From: Fonsecaea monophora | Taxonomy: Eukaryota > Ascomycota > Eurotiomycetes > Chaetothyriales > Herpotrichiellaceae | Reading direction: 5' to 3' | Assembly (NCBI RefSeq): GCF_001642475.1 | Contig: NW_019173934.1 | Coordinates: 248,001-312,000, forward strand | DNA: 64,000 nt | Part shown: piece by piece, positions 53,718-64,000 of the stretch | Layout: each line of letters begins with the position of its first letter | Position numbering within the stretch: the stretch's first letter is position 1 | The notes under the pieces: generated by a model | What the model saw: only the letters and a program-made list of their open reading frames with translations | Told to the model about the DNA's origin: nothing | Database searches by the model: none | Program-made: the position numbers and the translations under genes

Positions 53718-55079
53718 ATGACTGCTCCATCATACTGGACGCGCCCCTGGGCTGTCGTCCCGCACATGAACTCCCTCTTCCTCTTCTTGTTCCTATTCCG
53801 GTACCTGAGGTTCGTCGTCCATCTGGCAAGTTTCTTCCTCTACCGCCCGTCTCCCACTGCACGGTTCCCATCGCTGACAGAAAGAGACTGCACAGTCATC
53901 CTTCCCACCTGCGCGCCCGAGGACCCTGCCTTTTCCCGATGTGTCGAGTCGGTCGTGAGGGCGTCGCCCTCGGCCATCCACATTGTGGCTGTGGGCAAGG
54001 GGCAAGAGAAACAGGTATGGGTGACCATCTTCCCGCTCATCAGTCGCTTCCCCGGCGTCTGCTTCAGAGTCTCATCTATCGCCCAGGCAAACAAGCGGCA
54101 CCAGATCGCAGCGGCCCTGCCGGCCGTCGGCACCCCGATCACGGTCCTTTGCGACGACCATGTGATTTGGCCCTCGCCGCACATCCTGCGGGTGGCGGTC
54201 GCGCCGTTCGACGCCGACGCCCAGGTCGGCGGCGTGGGGACCAACAAGAGAGCGATCCGGCACCCCCACAAGGGCTCGTGGGCGAGGTTCTGGAACGTGC
54301 TGGGGGCGCTGTACCTCGAGCGGCACAACTTTGAGCACACGAGCTCCAACGCCGTCGACGGCGGCGTCGCCGTCATCAGCGGCCGGACGTGCCTCTACCG
54401 CACCAGCATCCTGCAAGACCCGGCCCTGCTGGCCCGGTACGTGGACGAGCGGTTCCTGTGGGGATTCTGCGGCCCGCTCAACGCCGACGACGACAACTTC
54501 CTGACCCGGGCCGTCGTCCGGCGCGGCTTCACCGTCAAGTTCCAGAACACGCCCGACGCCCTGGTCCTGTGCGACGTCGGCGAGTACCCAAAGTTCCTGG
54601 CGCAGTGCCTCCGCTGGGCGCGCACCACGTTTCGAAGCAACATGTGCTCGCTGGTCACGGACGGGGTGGTCGTCTACCGCGCCCAGCCCTGGTCGGTGTA
54701 CTCGCTCCAGTTCAGCCTGATGGTCAACTTTGCGCTGTTCTACGACGCCGCACTGGTGTGGACGCTGATGAGCGGGGCATTCTCCCCTCCCACGATGCCG
54801 CAGCTTGTCCTTCTCGTCGCGTGGATCCTCCTCTCAAAGCTCCCCAAGCTCCTGCCCCATTTCCTCCGGCACCCGGCCGACCTGGTCTTCCTCCCGGGCT
54901 ACTACGTCTTTGCGTACGCGCACTCGCTGATCAAACTGTGGGCGCTGCTGACGTTCTGGGACACGCGGTGGTCCGGACGGGATTTGGACGGCGTCAATCG
55001 CGTCGCGGCCGAGGGTGTCACGGACACTGATACTGATACTGATACTGACACTGTCACTACCGCTGGTGATACGAAATAG
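53718..55079 (+). CDS. Family-2 glycosyltransferase, hyaluronan/Cps1-synthase-like
   Basis: Single exon, 453 aa from the ATG at 53718 (468 aa from 53673). N-terminal membrane helices (18-42) are followed by a GT-A domain starting DCTVILPTCAPED (57-69). UDP-sugar/metal motifs are DDHV (146-149) and ADDDN (256-260), and the processive-synthase QxxRW motif is QCLRW (296-300). Three to four C-terminal hydrophobic segments form a likely channel. The order matches GT2 processive synthases such as hyaluronan, chitin or Cps1-type polysaccharide synthases of the plasma membrane, so it may make a capsule or wall polysaccharide. The coding GC content is clearly higher than around it. The tail holds a TD dipeptide repeat from an ACTGAT hexanucleotide repeat (about 55024-55050), which may vary in length. 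Confidence 0.88.
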   Translation: MTAPSYWTRPWAVVPHMNSLFLFLFLFRYLRFVVHLASFFLYRPSPTARFPSLTERDCTVILPTCAPEDPAFSRCVESVVRASPSAIHIVAVGKGQEKQVWVTIFPLISRFPGVCFRVSSIAQANKRHQIAAALPAVGTPITVLCDDHVIWPSPHILRVAVAPFDADAQVGGVGTNKRAIRHPHKGSWARFWNVLGALYLERHNFEHTSSNAVDGGVAVISGRTCLYRTSILQDPALLARYVDERFLWGFCGPLNADDDNFLTRAVVRRGFTVKFQNTPDALVLCDVGEYPKFLAQCLRWARTTFRSNMCSLVTDGVVVYRAQPWSVYSLQFSLMVNFALFYDAALVWTLMSGAFSPPTMPQLVLLVAWILLSKLPKLLPHFLRHPADLVFLPGYYVFAYAHSLIKLWALLTFWDTRWSGRDLDGVNRVAAEGVTDTDTDTDTDTVTTAGDTK

Positions 55080-55757
55080 CCTACGAACAATCTTATTCGG
55101 AGATCCAAAGGGAGGCCTCGATCATCCACCTATGGATATGTATATCGACGGGGATCAGGAAGTTCACCTGGGGGCAAAATCAGTGATGCGGGAGTGTCGG
55201 GTGGTTTTTTTGATAATAGCCCATTCGAGCAGGAGGTGAATCGTCGTGCATACACAGGAGAGAGACTGCGACAAGGAAGGCATCGGAAGGAATAAGTGTG
55301 GCAGGACTGGACAGGAACAGGAGGGAGGGAAAAAGAAAAACCCCTTTTTGGAGGAGCCTCGCATATTAAGGCAAATCCTATCCTTGGACCCCAGGTGGCT
55401 ATATTACCAAGAACGAGTCAAGTGTTTCCAATGCCAGGGATAAGTGGCGACATTGACGTATTTTCTGAGATCTCGAAGCAGTCCAAGATACCTCGTGTCC
55501 AAGAGTTGCTAGCGAAGCATTGTCCCCATTGTCATTGCATTCCTTGTACCGTGTATACCATGAGATACTAGATCCCTTTTATTTTATTCCGCCTGCAATG
55601 TCCAGAACGCCGCTGTAACCAGCTCATCCTCTCCATGTCCATGTCAGTATCAACCTCGCTCTCATGCTTGCGAGGCACCAACATAACTCCAAGTGCTTAT
55701 ACTATTACATGTCGTTCCGTAGCCTTGGCTCCGCGTGCTCTTAATAGATCCAAGACG
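55080..55757. other. Intergenic, convergent 3' flanks
   Basis: 678 bp between the GT2 stop and the golgin stop. Only short frames without support. Confidence 0.5.
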
Positions 55758-58700
55758 TCACCGTGTCGAGATGGCTGAGATCCATTTCTGTTCGTCTTTC
55801 CTGTACAACTAGTCAGATTCAACCCCTCAGAGCAAAAGGAAGCGGGACAATGCCACGTGCAAACATACCGATCGAAATGTAGCAACATGCCCAGCACGGG
55901 GATCAATTGCCGCTGGTGTCCTTTGTCCTTCTGTTCGAGGAACTGCAATAGCACATTCTTCAAGTACACATAGTCGACCGTTCCTTGGCTCAGGCCGGCT
56001 GGTGCTCCCGTCGTGGTATTCGGGGTCTCGCTGCGACTGGTCGTCGTGGAGAGAATCCGTTCTTTGGGTGTCGGAGATCTCGCATTGGCGGAATCGATAG
56101 ATGTCCTCGAGCTCGGCGCATTCGAATCGACTCGGCCCAGATTAGGTCTGCCCGGAATCCTGGAGTTTGCTTGAGCCGCCTTCAGTTCCTCGGTGAGATT
56201 CTTGTTGGCCTTTGTCAGTTTCTCAACCCTCTCTCTGGCTTCGTCGCCTATCCTCCGCAACTCGGCCTTCTGCGCGTCCAGTTCCCTGACCTGCCGTTCG
56301 CTGTCGTCCAACGCCTCCCTCAACACCGTCATTGCAGCTTTCACTTCCTCAACCTCCCTCGCCGCCCGTGTTGCACTTTGTTCTAGTTCTTCTCGCCTCC
56401 GCTTCCACTCCTTCAGCCTGCTCTCCAGCTCTTCCTTCTCATCTTCCACCACTTTGAGGGACCGTTGTGCATCACGGGCTTTGCTCCTCGCCTCCTCGAC
56501 CTCGCGCATCATGCGTCGCTGACTGACGCTCGCCTCATCCTCCACTCGATCTCTCTCCTCGATAGCTGCGTCCATGCGTTCCTTCATCTCTCTTAACCGG
56601 GATTCCGTCCCTGCTGAAGATTGATCCAGCAGCATGCGCATGGTCTGTCCTTCGCGCGTACGTTCGGAGAGCATTCTCTGTGTTTCATTGAGCTCCTCTT
56701 CGAGGCTCTCGGCCCGCGTTGTGGCTTCTCGGGCTTGCATATTGAGTTCATGAGTCTGGTCGCGGAGAGATTGGACTAGCGCTTGGGAAGATGTGTGGAG
56801 GGCTGTTTTGAGCGAAATTTCGTCTTTCAGTTCGGAAATTTGACGGGCCTGAGCTGAAACTTGCTCCTCGAGATCGTTTAATTTTGTCTTGAGTGTCGTT
56901 GATTCTTCCTTTGCTTTCAAAAGGTCTTTGGTGAGTCGGTCTGACTGAGTGATAGCTTGTTCACGTCGGCTCTCCGCCGTCTGGAGATCGGACTGCGCCC
57001 TTTCAAGATCCTTTTCTGTCCTGGTCCTTGCATTGATCTCCTGCTCAATCTTCTGCTGGAGTTCTTTGATCTCATTGTCTTTGTCCCCGAGTCTCTTGCT
57101 AAGCCCCTTAAGCTCGGCTTTGATATCTTCGTGTCGGGCTTCGAGCCTGTTAAACTCTCCAGTCTTGTTTTTCAGATCATCCTTTGCGGTTGTGAGCTCT
57201 GCAACCTCATTACGCAGACTCCGCAATTCAGGTTGTGCTTTGGCGAGCAGTTCTTTGAGATCAGTGATATCTTTGAATCGGCCGGTTGCGAGTTGCTCAG
57301 AGGCAGAAAGATCGGTCTCCAGCTTGGAGCATCGTACTTTGAGTTCGTCGTATTGCTCAAGTATTTGCTTGTGTGCCTCTTCCTTGTCTGCGCCACTTGC
57401 GATGGCGGCTCGAGCTTCCAATAGCTCCTTTTCCAGTTTGTCCACGGCATCTTGGAGTTTGTTCTTCTGCGCTTGGGCATCCTTCAATGCATCACGAGCC
57501 TCGACGTGTTCTTCCCCTTGATGCAAGAGGTCGTCTCGCAATGTCTCAATCTCTTCTTGCAGCCCTTCTTGGTCTTTCAATTGTTTGGAAAGCCGCTGAA
57601 TGGCGTCCTCTTTGGATGCTAACTCTGCCTTGAGCCCCGAGATCTCCTGTTCCAACTTGGAAACATCTACGCGGGCCTCGACATCATCTACTTCAGCCAG
57701 ATTTTCAGACACTTTGACTGGGGTTGCACCTTCTGCTGCTTCGTCTGTAGCGGCCTGCGGTTGACCTTTGCCCTTCTTCTTTTTCTTGTTCTTCTTCTTC
57801 GATGCACCTGTGCCTGCTTCTGATGGTGCTGGAGAAGCCGTGACTGTTTCTGTAGGGGCCTTGTTAGAGGAAGCCCTTTGCAAGCCGAAATTCTCCGACA
57901 GGTATTGGACAACATCTTCGCGCGTCCGTAAGGTGTCAAGTGTAGATTTCGTCTCCGCATCAAGGAAACCAAGGACTTTGGTGGAAGGTCGTTGCGAATA
58001 CTCGTCCTTGGTAGCTTGGATCTCGGCCTTCAGTTCAGTCACTGTTGCTTCAGCTTTGTCCAGTTGACTGCGCAGAGTATCCATGATCCCTTGCACGGTC
58101 GCAAGCTTCTTCTCGTTTGATGTGTTATCTTGGCTCTTTGCTGCCTCCTGTCTCTCTGCAGACTTGTACATTGCAAGTGTATCTTCGAGGTCCTTGACGA
58201 TGGAGTCTTTCTGCGACAGCTTTTCGTTGAGCAATTCCGTATCCTTAGTTCTGGAAACGATCTGTTCTTCAAGTTTGGCATTTTTCGCTTCAAGCTCTCT
58301 GATTTGGCTCTCTAGGGATTGCACCTGCGAGACCGCCTCAAGTCTTCCTGCCTGCAGTTCGTCAATCTCCTTTTGTAATTCATCCGTCCTTGTGGTATTC
58401 GAGGCAGCCCTTGCCTCTAACTCGGTGACACAATTCTGCAGCTTATTCTTAATCTCGTCAAACTTGTCCTTCGCATCACGAAGACTGTGTAGCTCCCGAG
58501 TGGCAGTCTCTAGGCTCTCCACCATGCTTTCGGTCGATTCGCGAGCAACCTTTAGATCCCCTTGTAAACCGGCGACTTGTTTCTTCAGGCTTTCGACCTC
58601 TGCTTGACTCTCATGTAACTCGGCTTCCATCTTGGATTGTTCGGATTCGAACGAGAAGAATTCTTCCGAGGTTTCTTTTGGTGGAGACATTGCCTTGTGT

Positions 58701-59696
58701 CGAGGCGAGAATAACGAGAAGCTCGCAATCCGGGAAGTGGTACTCGAAGGTGATTTGGCAGTGTTTTCAGAATCCGCCGCCTCCTTCAGGGACGAGTTGT
58801 CGCCAGTTGTAACAATGTGCGGACTACCTATGGAAAAGTTCTTCTCCTCAGATGTCTTCTGTTGAGACAACGTCTCGACCTTGTTCTTCAACGTGCTGAT
58901 TTCTTCTTGCAGCCCCTTGGACTCGTCCTCTGCGGCCTGGAATTTCTTCTTGTAGTCGTCCCTGTCAGACGTGACTCGTTTCAACTCATCCACGACCATG
59001 TCGCTCTTCAAATTGATCTGATTCAGATACTCGACCAAAGCGCCGGGGTCGTTGATACTCGTCAAGGGGGTGTTCTCGCGCAGTGAGGCTTCAAAAGCAT
59101 CGACGGCCTGTATCCGTCCATGGGCTGTTCTATAAGCTTTCAACAATTCTGCGTATTTTGACTCCATCCGATCCAGCCTGCGTAGCTTTACCCGCACCTC
59201 GGTAGGGAGGTCTTGAGGACGTAAGGAGGTAGCGGCGGTGCCATTGGCATCTGACACTTTGCTGTCAACGGACCCCACGAGGGTTTGTGTGTCCAGTCCA
59301 TCCTCGGAAGCGGCCGTGTCTTTCTCCTTGCCTTGCTCTTTCTCCTTCTCCTTGCCATTTCCCTCAGGCTTCGGGGTGGCGGCCCTGCTGGGAACCGCGC
59401 TCTCATCGTCTCCGATCGCGAACTCTGGTTCAAACTCTGAGGGATCGGGGCCTTTGTCGGTCGAGTCATTTGTCTGCTGTTCTCTCAGCCTGGAGCTGGC
59501 GCGCTGGCGGCTGCCATTCTGAGCTTGCGGGCGCCGTTTCTGCGGAGCCCTCGTCGTTTGAGCGCTGTTGGCAGCCTGACGTTGTCGCGCTTGCTCTTCC
59601 GCAATGTGGCTGTCGATGACGCCCTTGAGACGCTATTATTGATGCGGTCAGACTCCCCAGTTCACATCGTCCAGTTGGCAGACATACCTGAAACAT
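55758..59696 (-). CDS. Large coiled-coil golgin with C-terminal GRIP domain (Imh1-like)
   Basis: Exons in coding order 59696..59688, 59632..55869 and 55800..55758 give 1271 aa. Coding exon 1 is only nine bases (MFQ), then RLKGVIDSHIAEEQARQRQ, a conserved golgin start. About residues 130-1150 form near-continuous heptad coiled coil (LEEQVSAQARQISELKDEI and similar). A basic KKKNKKKKKGK patch lies in the middle. The C-terminus (about 1210-1265) is GRIP-like: YLKNVLLQFLEQKD, LIPVLGMLLHFDR-KDEQKWISAI, completed only by the last intron (55868-55801). GRIP domains bind Arl1-GTP at the trans-Golgi, where golgins tether vesicles. Without the splice the end would read into unrelated sequence. Confidence 0.92.
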
Positions 59697-60529
59697 CTCC
59701 AGCTTTGCGGTATTGCTAACAACTGACCACAGGGCAGATAGGAGCCAAGTTCATCGACAGTCGATAGTCAACGCAGCAAGACGCTCGAAATATCGCGAAC
59801 TCCGCAATCTGGGTCGCCGTTAAGGCGGGTCAGCCCAGGGTCGGAGTGGAGAGAGTTGGAGATGACAACTAAGTCCAAACGGTGTTGCTTTGAGAATTTC
59901 TTTCCTTGTTCATCACACAGAAGGATCCTAAACACCTCGCTGTCGTCACACATCTACTATCTATCTGGGCCTACGAATGCGTTGGTGAGATATCTGAGAA
60001 TGCGTGGTCCCCGTGTCGTGCCAGTGTTAAGCCACCATTGTCACCTGGTTTCTTGGATTCGCACCCTTCAATCCACCGTCCTCTTCGTGGATGTCTCCCA
60101 AACTCATGTTATAATTATAAAGCTTTGGCTCCAGCGCCATCCCGTGGCCTAGCATGGCAACGCACGCCCTTTGTCGAGAATTGTTCGCAGGTCGCGTTGA
60201 TCAATAACTTTTTGATCGAATGTGTGACCTTGGATTTCCACCGCATCCCGCCATGACCACAGCTCTTCAATATTGCTGTAACTGATCCTGCTTCGTTGAT
60301 GAGGTTTCGGTATCGTGTCAATTTGGCGAAGAGCGACCGTTATACACAGTCCACAATTAAGCCGGAGCGCATCCTTGAACTGTGTATCGAGAGATATGCG
60401 GCGGGTAGGATGGGTTTGACTAGGATGGCCTGACAGATACCCCTTATGGTTCCGCCTTTTCATTGAGCCAGACGCCCACTTGATATGTTTAGCAGAAGCT
60501 GTTTCCTGTGTCTTTTCTGGCGAGCAGTT
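59697..60529. other. Intergenic: golgin promoter and IES6 3' flank
   Basis: 833 bp. Short frames on both strands only; no supported gene. Confidence 0.5.
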
Positions 60530-61144
60530 TCACTTGAGAACGACATTCGCTCCTCTAGCCGCAAGATATTGGTCTGGTGCGCCCTGCGGCAGACTCCTCA
60601 CCACCGCAAAGATCTCCCCGTCGTAGTATCTCAGCTTTGTCTTGGGATCTGTATATTTGGCCGGCAAGCCCGTAATGTCACAGTAATGCTTGTGGTTTGC
60701 GGGATGTAAACTTGGGGCGCTCTCAATGTTGGTGTAGGTGACGGCTGGGCCTCCCATCATGCCACCAGCTCCCAGAAGTGTGATATTTGACGCTCTCTCC
60801 CTCTGCAGATTCCTTTCCAGTACCAGGGTGCTCAAACTCTGAGTCGCCTGGGCCATATTGAGGGGCTTCGCCGCTGAAGAAGGTGGGTAGGCAGGTGTAG
60901 ATGCGCCATCTGAATTCGCGCCCGTGGCCGGTAGAGGTGTCGAGGCGCCCGAGTTGTTCTGGGTGGCGAGCACGGAGGCTTCTTTTCGTTGCGACTCGGA
61001 GATGATCTGCTTGGTGTTCTTGTTTCGTCGCGTGCCGGGCTTCCAGTGCGCATTGCGGAAGGGCTTGGGCGTGTAGTAAATATCCATTTGATCGAGGAGT
61101 TGCTGGTGGGAATCATCTTGGGGCTGTGGGGTGGAAGGAGGCAT
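60530..61144 (-). CDS. IES6: INO80 complex subunit IES6 (YL1 C-terminal domain)
   Basis: Single exon, 204 aa. The N-terminus has MDIYYTPKPFRNAHWKPGTRRNKNTKQII, a conserved Ies6 motif. A Ser/Thr/Ala-rich linker follows. The C-terminus is the YL1_C domain (HYCDITGLPAKYTDPKTKLRYYDGEIFAVVRSL, about 155-188). Ies6 pairs with Arp5 in the INO80 chromatin remodeller and couples ATP hydrolysis to nucleosome sliding. Start and length fit the family. Confidence 0.95.
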   Translation of the reverse strand: MPPSTPQPQDDSHQQLLDQMDIYYTPKPFRNAHWKPGTRRNKNTKQIISESQRKEASVLATQNNSGASTPLPATGANSDGASTPAYPPSSAAKPLNMAQATQSLSTLVLERNLQRERASNITLLGAGGMMGGPAVTYTNIESAPSLHPANHKHYCDITGLPAKYTDPKTKLRYYDGEIFAVVRSLPQGAPDQYLAARGANVVLK

Positions 61145-61544
61145 TGTCGCTAGAGGAGTTCGAGGATATTTTTCACTGCGTGAGATGGTGTCCGTACTTT
61201 ATTCACCTACGGCTAATTCTCAATGAGCAGTGTACAGTCTTGTCTCTCTTTTCCAGGAAAATGAAGAATGTGTAGATGCGGGATCTCGGACAAGGTTTGG
61301 AGAGCCGCAGACGCAGACGGCGAGACGGGGAACAGGGATCGCGTTCCGCGTACGAGACTCGGGAATCTACTGTCGATCTGCCACCTCAAAAAGGGGACTT
61401 TGTTGTTTGTTGTTTGTTGTCTTCTTTTTACAGATCTTGAACTGCGCTCCAGAACCAGGAGAATATACGAAGACGCCTTTCACAAGCTGAAACTACATTG
61501 AGGTACATAGCTACTTGTACGGACAAAACATCAGAATAACCCCT
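61145..61544. other. Intergenic: IES6 promoter and sulfotransferase 3' flank
   Basis: 400 bp. A TTGTTTG short repeat near 61400-61418. No gene supported. Confidence 0.5.
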
Positions 61545-62474
61545 CTATCGCGCCAACCACATTCGCCACATGCCGAAGCCCATGACTGCAACAGCCGCGC
61601 TAGCGCCTGTCCACGCAAGTATACCTCGTTGGACCTGGGTCTGGATGATTTTGTCGGTTGCTTCTGCGTCGTTGACACGTGGAAATGGTACGTTGGGCAC
61701 GTCACAGTCGAGAATCTTGCACAACGGCTCCCATCCCTCCTTGACGTCGTAGAACCAGAGGCGCTCGGGCGGGACAACTCTTTTCACGTACTCCATATGC
61801 TCGTTGTATTGTCCTGGGTGCGGATGATTGTGCCCGGACCGATAGAACAGCTCGCCGAAGCGGCCGTACCTGAGGGCATCGGAGAAGGCCTTCCAATACC
61901 TCATGGTCGGCAACAGCGCAAGCAGGAAAGCGAGCACCCTCTCGTTCCGATCCGCCTCGGTGTCTGTCTTTGCCGCGATTTGTTCCATGCTCTTCCACCA
62001 GCTCTCCGGGTCCCGTGTCGTGCAGATGAACTTTGCGTCCGGAAACAGCTCTACCAGTTCTTCGGTGAAGAGGATGGGTGGCATGTCCGTGACGGCGGTG
62101 TACCCGGACAACAAGTTCTTGAGTCCGTGGAGAACCACCTTTTTGTCCGACTCGGTTTCGATGGGTGTATGCTTGCACAAGTGAATCCAAGCGCGTATGT
62201 GGTCTTCCCCTGCGCCCACCAGTTGACTTCCACCATGATATACCGGTCCGCTAAGGAGAATCTCCAGCGCCCGACTGAAAGATGCCGTTCCAGTACGGGA
62301 CCTAGTCGGTGGTAAGTAATTGCGCAGCTATGTCAGGAAGGAAAACCATTGGGTTCGGGAAGTCCCAGAAGCGCCACAGGGCCAGAGGGTTGTAGAGAAG
62401 TACGAGACATACATGCCGCAGCCAATCACCTGGAGCCTCGCATTGGGATCAGGCTTTGACGCCTCTTGACCCAT
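61545..62474 (-). CDS. Sulfotransferase-family protein (fungal P-loop type)
   Basis: Exons in coding order 62474..62413 and 62301..61545 give 272 aa. The N-terminus VIGCGM-SRTGTASFSRALEIL is the 5'-PSB/PAPS-binding loop, restored by a 111-nt intron. LFPDAKFICTTRDPESWWKSM (about 118-138) is the 3'-phosphate-binding strand/helix region. The C-terminal helix (ILAWTGASAAVAVMGFGMWRMW) is a likely membrane anchor. Such fungal proteins are annotated as sulfotransferase-like or, often, as NAD-dependent epimerases by mistake. The substrate is unknown. The residues GMSRTGT are intact, so activity is plausible. Confidence 0.85.
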
Positions 62475-63041
62475 ATTACACACAGATGAGCGGCGAGTTG
62501 AAGGACGCGAATCCCATGCAATTTTCGAGTAATCTCAACTGAGCTTTCAGAACGCACCTGGGACACCCGGCTACGAACTCACCACATTTTGTAAGAAACG
62601 CACCTTCGCCCATCGCGCACCGTCCCATGTCCAAATGAACGAAACCACACCTGTAACCCGTACTATGATGCCTTTTCTCCGTACTCGGTTCCCTGTTTGG
62701 TGCTACCCGGCGATGCCACTATTGGTAAGTCAAGGCGACCATTAGATCTCCGCTGTGCCGATCGTGATGCTAGTCGCAAGCATATATGCACCTCCGACAA
62801 TATATGGGTGGGGCGGCATACGGTGCTGTACCAATGCGGCGATGATGTGCACAGGCCATTCATCCGTGTCGTCCTCATCACGACCAGTCTGGAGGACAGT
62901 TCAATAAATTTTGTGAAAACTCTCAGGCAATATTTTGATGTGGTTGGGTTGAGGAATACCTACATAGTTGTTCCTTCGAAAAGGAGCATATCTCCATTGA
63001 TCCGACCGCTTCGCAAAGATACACCCCTTCCTCGAAATATC
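62475..63041. other. Intergenic: sulfotransferase promoter and NmrA-like 3' flank
   Basis: 567 bp. Contains TACTCGGTTCCC near 62682-62693, a weak relative of the accessory-block element. A plus frame running on to 63335 is a shadow of the next gene. Confidence 0.45.
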
Positions 63042-64000
63042 TCAACGCGTTTGAACTCTGATGGCTTCGGCAACAGCATCTGCCAGAGTCTCCATCACGT
63101 CCTCTGCCTCGATCAGGTAATTGTCTCGCTTGTCGTACAGGGTGCCTCCTTCGGCCCAAATTCTCCTCAGGGTGAAGAGGCCGGCCCACGGCTTTCCAGC
63201 ATCCCAAGCTTCCTGCTCAAGCTTCTTCAAAGCATCAAGGCTAGTGTAGGACACTTTCCACGGCTCTCCACCCGTTTGCTTTTCAAACTCTTTGAGAATC
63301 TCCGAGTCGGTCGCCGTAAAAGAGTTGACTCGTAGTGCCTTGTTCCGGCTTGCTTCCGGATGGAGGAGAGCAAGAGCCACGAGTTTGCCAGTGCTGGGGA
63401 AGTCTATCGGTGATGTGTCCAAAGAAGTGGGGAGGGTGGCACTTACTCTTTCATAGTGGTGAAGCTGATCTTGAGATTTCCATCCCCGAGCAATACAGCT
63501 TCTTTGTTTTTAACATCGAACGTTCCAGCTTCCTTGGTAATGGGATTTGCGCTGAAATAGAGGCCGGGTTCCCCATCGGCGTATGGCCCGACAACCACAT
63601 AGGTATAGTCCAGGTTGTCACAAGCCTGCAACGCTTTTCTAACCCGCAACTTCAATTGATGTGGTTTTTCGTGGGCAGAAGACGGCCCATACTCGATATC
63701 GGTTCCATATTCGGATGGGAAAAACCGGTGGACCGAAGGACTGTCGTTGGCAAGCTTAACCAGCTGGAGTTGACATTCAAGCACATTTCTGCCGAGACAT
63801 GAAACCACAGTGTCGATGTCTGTCGAGCGCCATGTTAGAGCAATGATGGAAGTACATTTGAGGATCTCACCTTGGTAGGCTTTGACCACGTCGGCCGAGT
63901 TGTTTAAATCGCCTACGATGATTTCTACCCCTTCCTTTTCCAAGCTTTTGAGCTCATCCGCCTTGGATTCATAGGAACCTGGTGACGTGAAGATAGCAAT
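63042..64000 (-). CDS. NmrA-like NAD(P)-binding protein (isoflavone-reductase type), 5' end off the window
   Basis: Three exons visible in coding order 64000..63871, 63819..63447 and 63393..63042, encoding the last 284 aa. The start and the Rossmann glycine motif lie beyond the right edge. Visible features are IAIFTSPGSYESKADEL, VEIIVGDLNN (family Asp), VDTVVSCLGR, the FFPSEYGTD motif and HEKPHQLKLRVRKAL with the catalytic-type Lys. A substrate-binding C-terminus follows. Members either reduce small aromatic/alkyl substrates with NADPH or act as redox-sensing regulators; which applies here is not clear. The first visible intron (63870-63820) has no stop, but splicing it restores YQ-DIDTVVSC. 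The second uses GTAAGT and a CCCAG acceptor at 63394. Confidence 0.85.

Noticed and set aside
54389..55030. 213-codon frame overlapping the GT2 gene on the same strand
   Set aside because: Arg/Pro-rich +1 shadow caused by high GC; the GT2 frame has all catalytic motifs.

Overview
This window is nuclear DNA of a filamentous ascomycete (Pezizomycotina). The evidence is genes broken by many 46-220 nt introns with GTRNGT donors and CTRAC-like branch points, plus Pezizomycotina-type families (Clr5-ankyrin, Zn2Cys6 regulator, Kre9-like GPI protein, F-box-like protein). A black-yeast or Eurotiomycete relative is a guess from gene content only. I rebuilt 26 protein genes by hand, joining exons by splice sites, reading frame and family consensus. 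All exon lists are predictions without transcript support.

Layout. 1-7 kb: the 3' end of a small, probably mitochondrial protein gene, an allantoate-permease-like MFS transporter, a Kre9/Knh1-like GPI protein and a Pro/Gln-rich protein. 7.8-39 kb: an accessory block with three different Baeyer-Villiger-type flavin monooxygenases (BVMOs), an HSL-type alpha/beta hydrolase, an acetoacetyl-CoA-synthetase-like ligase, a Zn2Cys6 transcription factor, a short-chain dehydrogenase, a cytochrome P450 and a 14-TM-type MFS exporter. Inside the block sit a Clr5-ankyrin gene and a 42-residue one-helix peptide gene. 39-64 kb: mostly conserved genes, namely an F-box-like protein, GID8, the histone acetyltransferase ESA1, PWP1, CMC2, a DUF726 protein, a GT2 glycosyltransferase, a GRIP golgin, IES6, a sulfotransferase-like protein and the 3' part of an NmrA-like reductase.

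How the genes may work together. The block has no polyketide synthase, NRPS or terpene cyclase, so it looks more like a catabolic than a biosynthetic cluster. BVMOs turn ketones into esters or lactones, the hydrolase opens them, the P450 and SDR oxidise or reduce intermediates, the ligase activates a short (keto)acid as CoA thioester, the MFS pumps move substrate or product, and the Zn2Cys6 protein could be the switch. A 10-bp element (CTCGGTTATT or one mismatch) lies 273-285 bp upstream of three of these genes and may be its binding site.

The most unusual non-coding signal is an 11-bp sequence, CCAAAATCTGG or its reverse complement, present in four exact and five near-exact copies. All lie in two short arrays, just before the Clr5-ankyrin gene and just after it (before the one-helix peptide gene). 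They may be subterminal repeats of a mobile unit or operators shared by the two genes. Two introns appear to use GC-AG splice sites.
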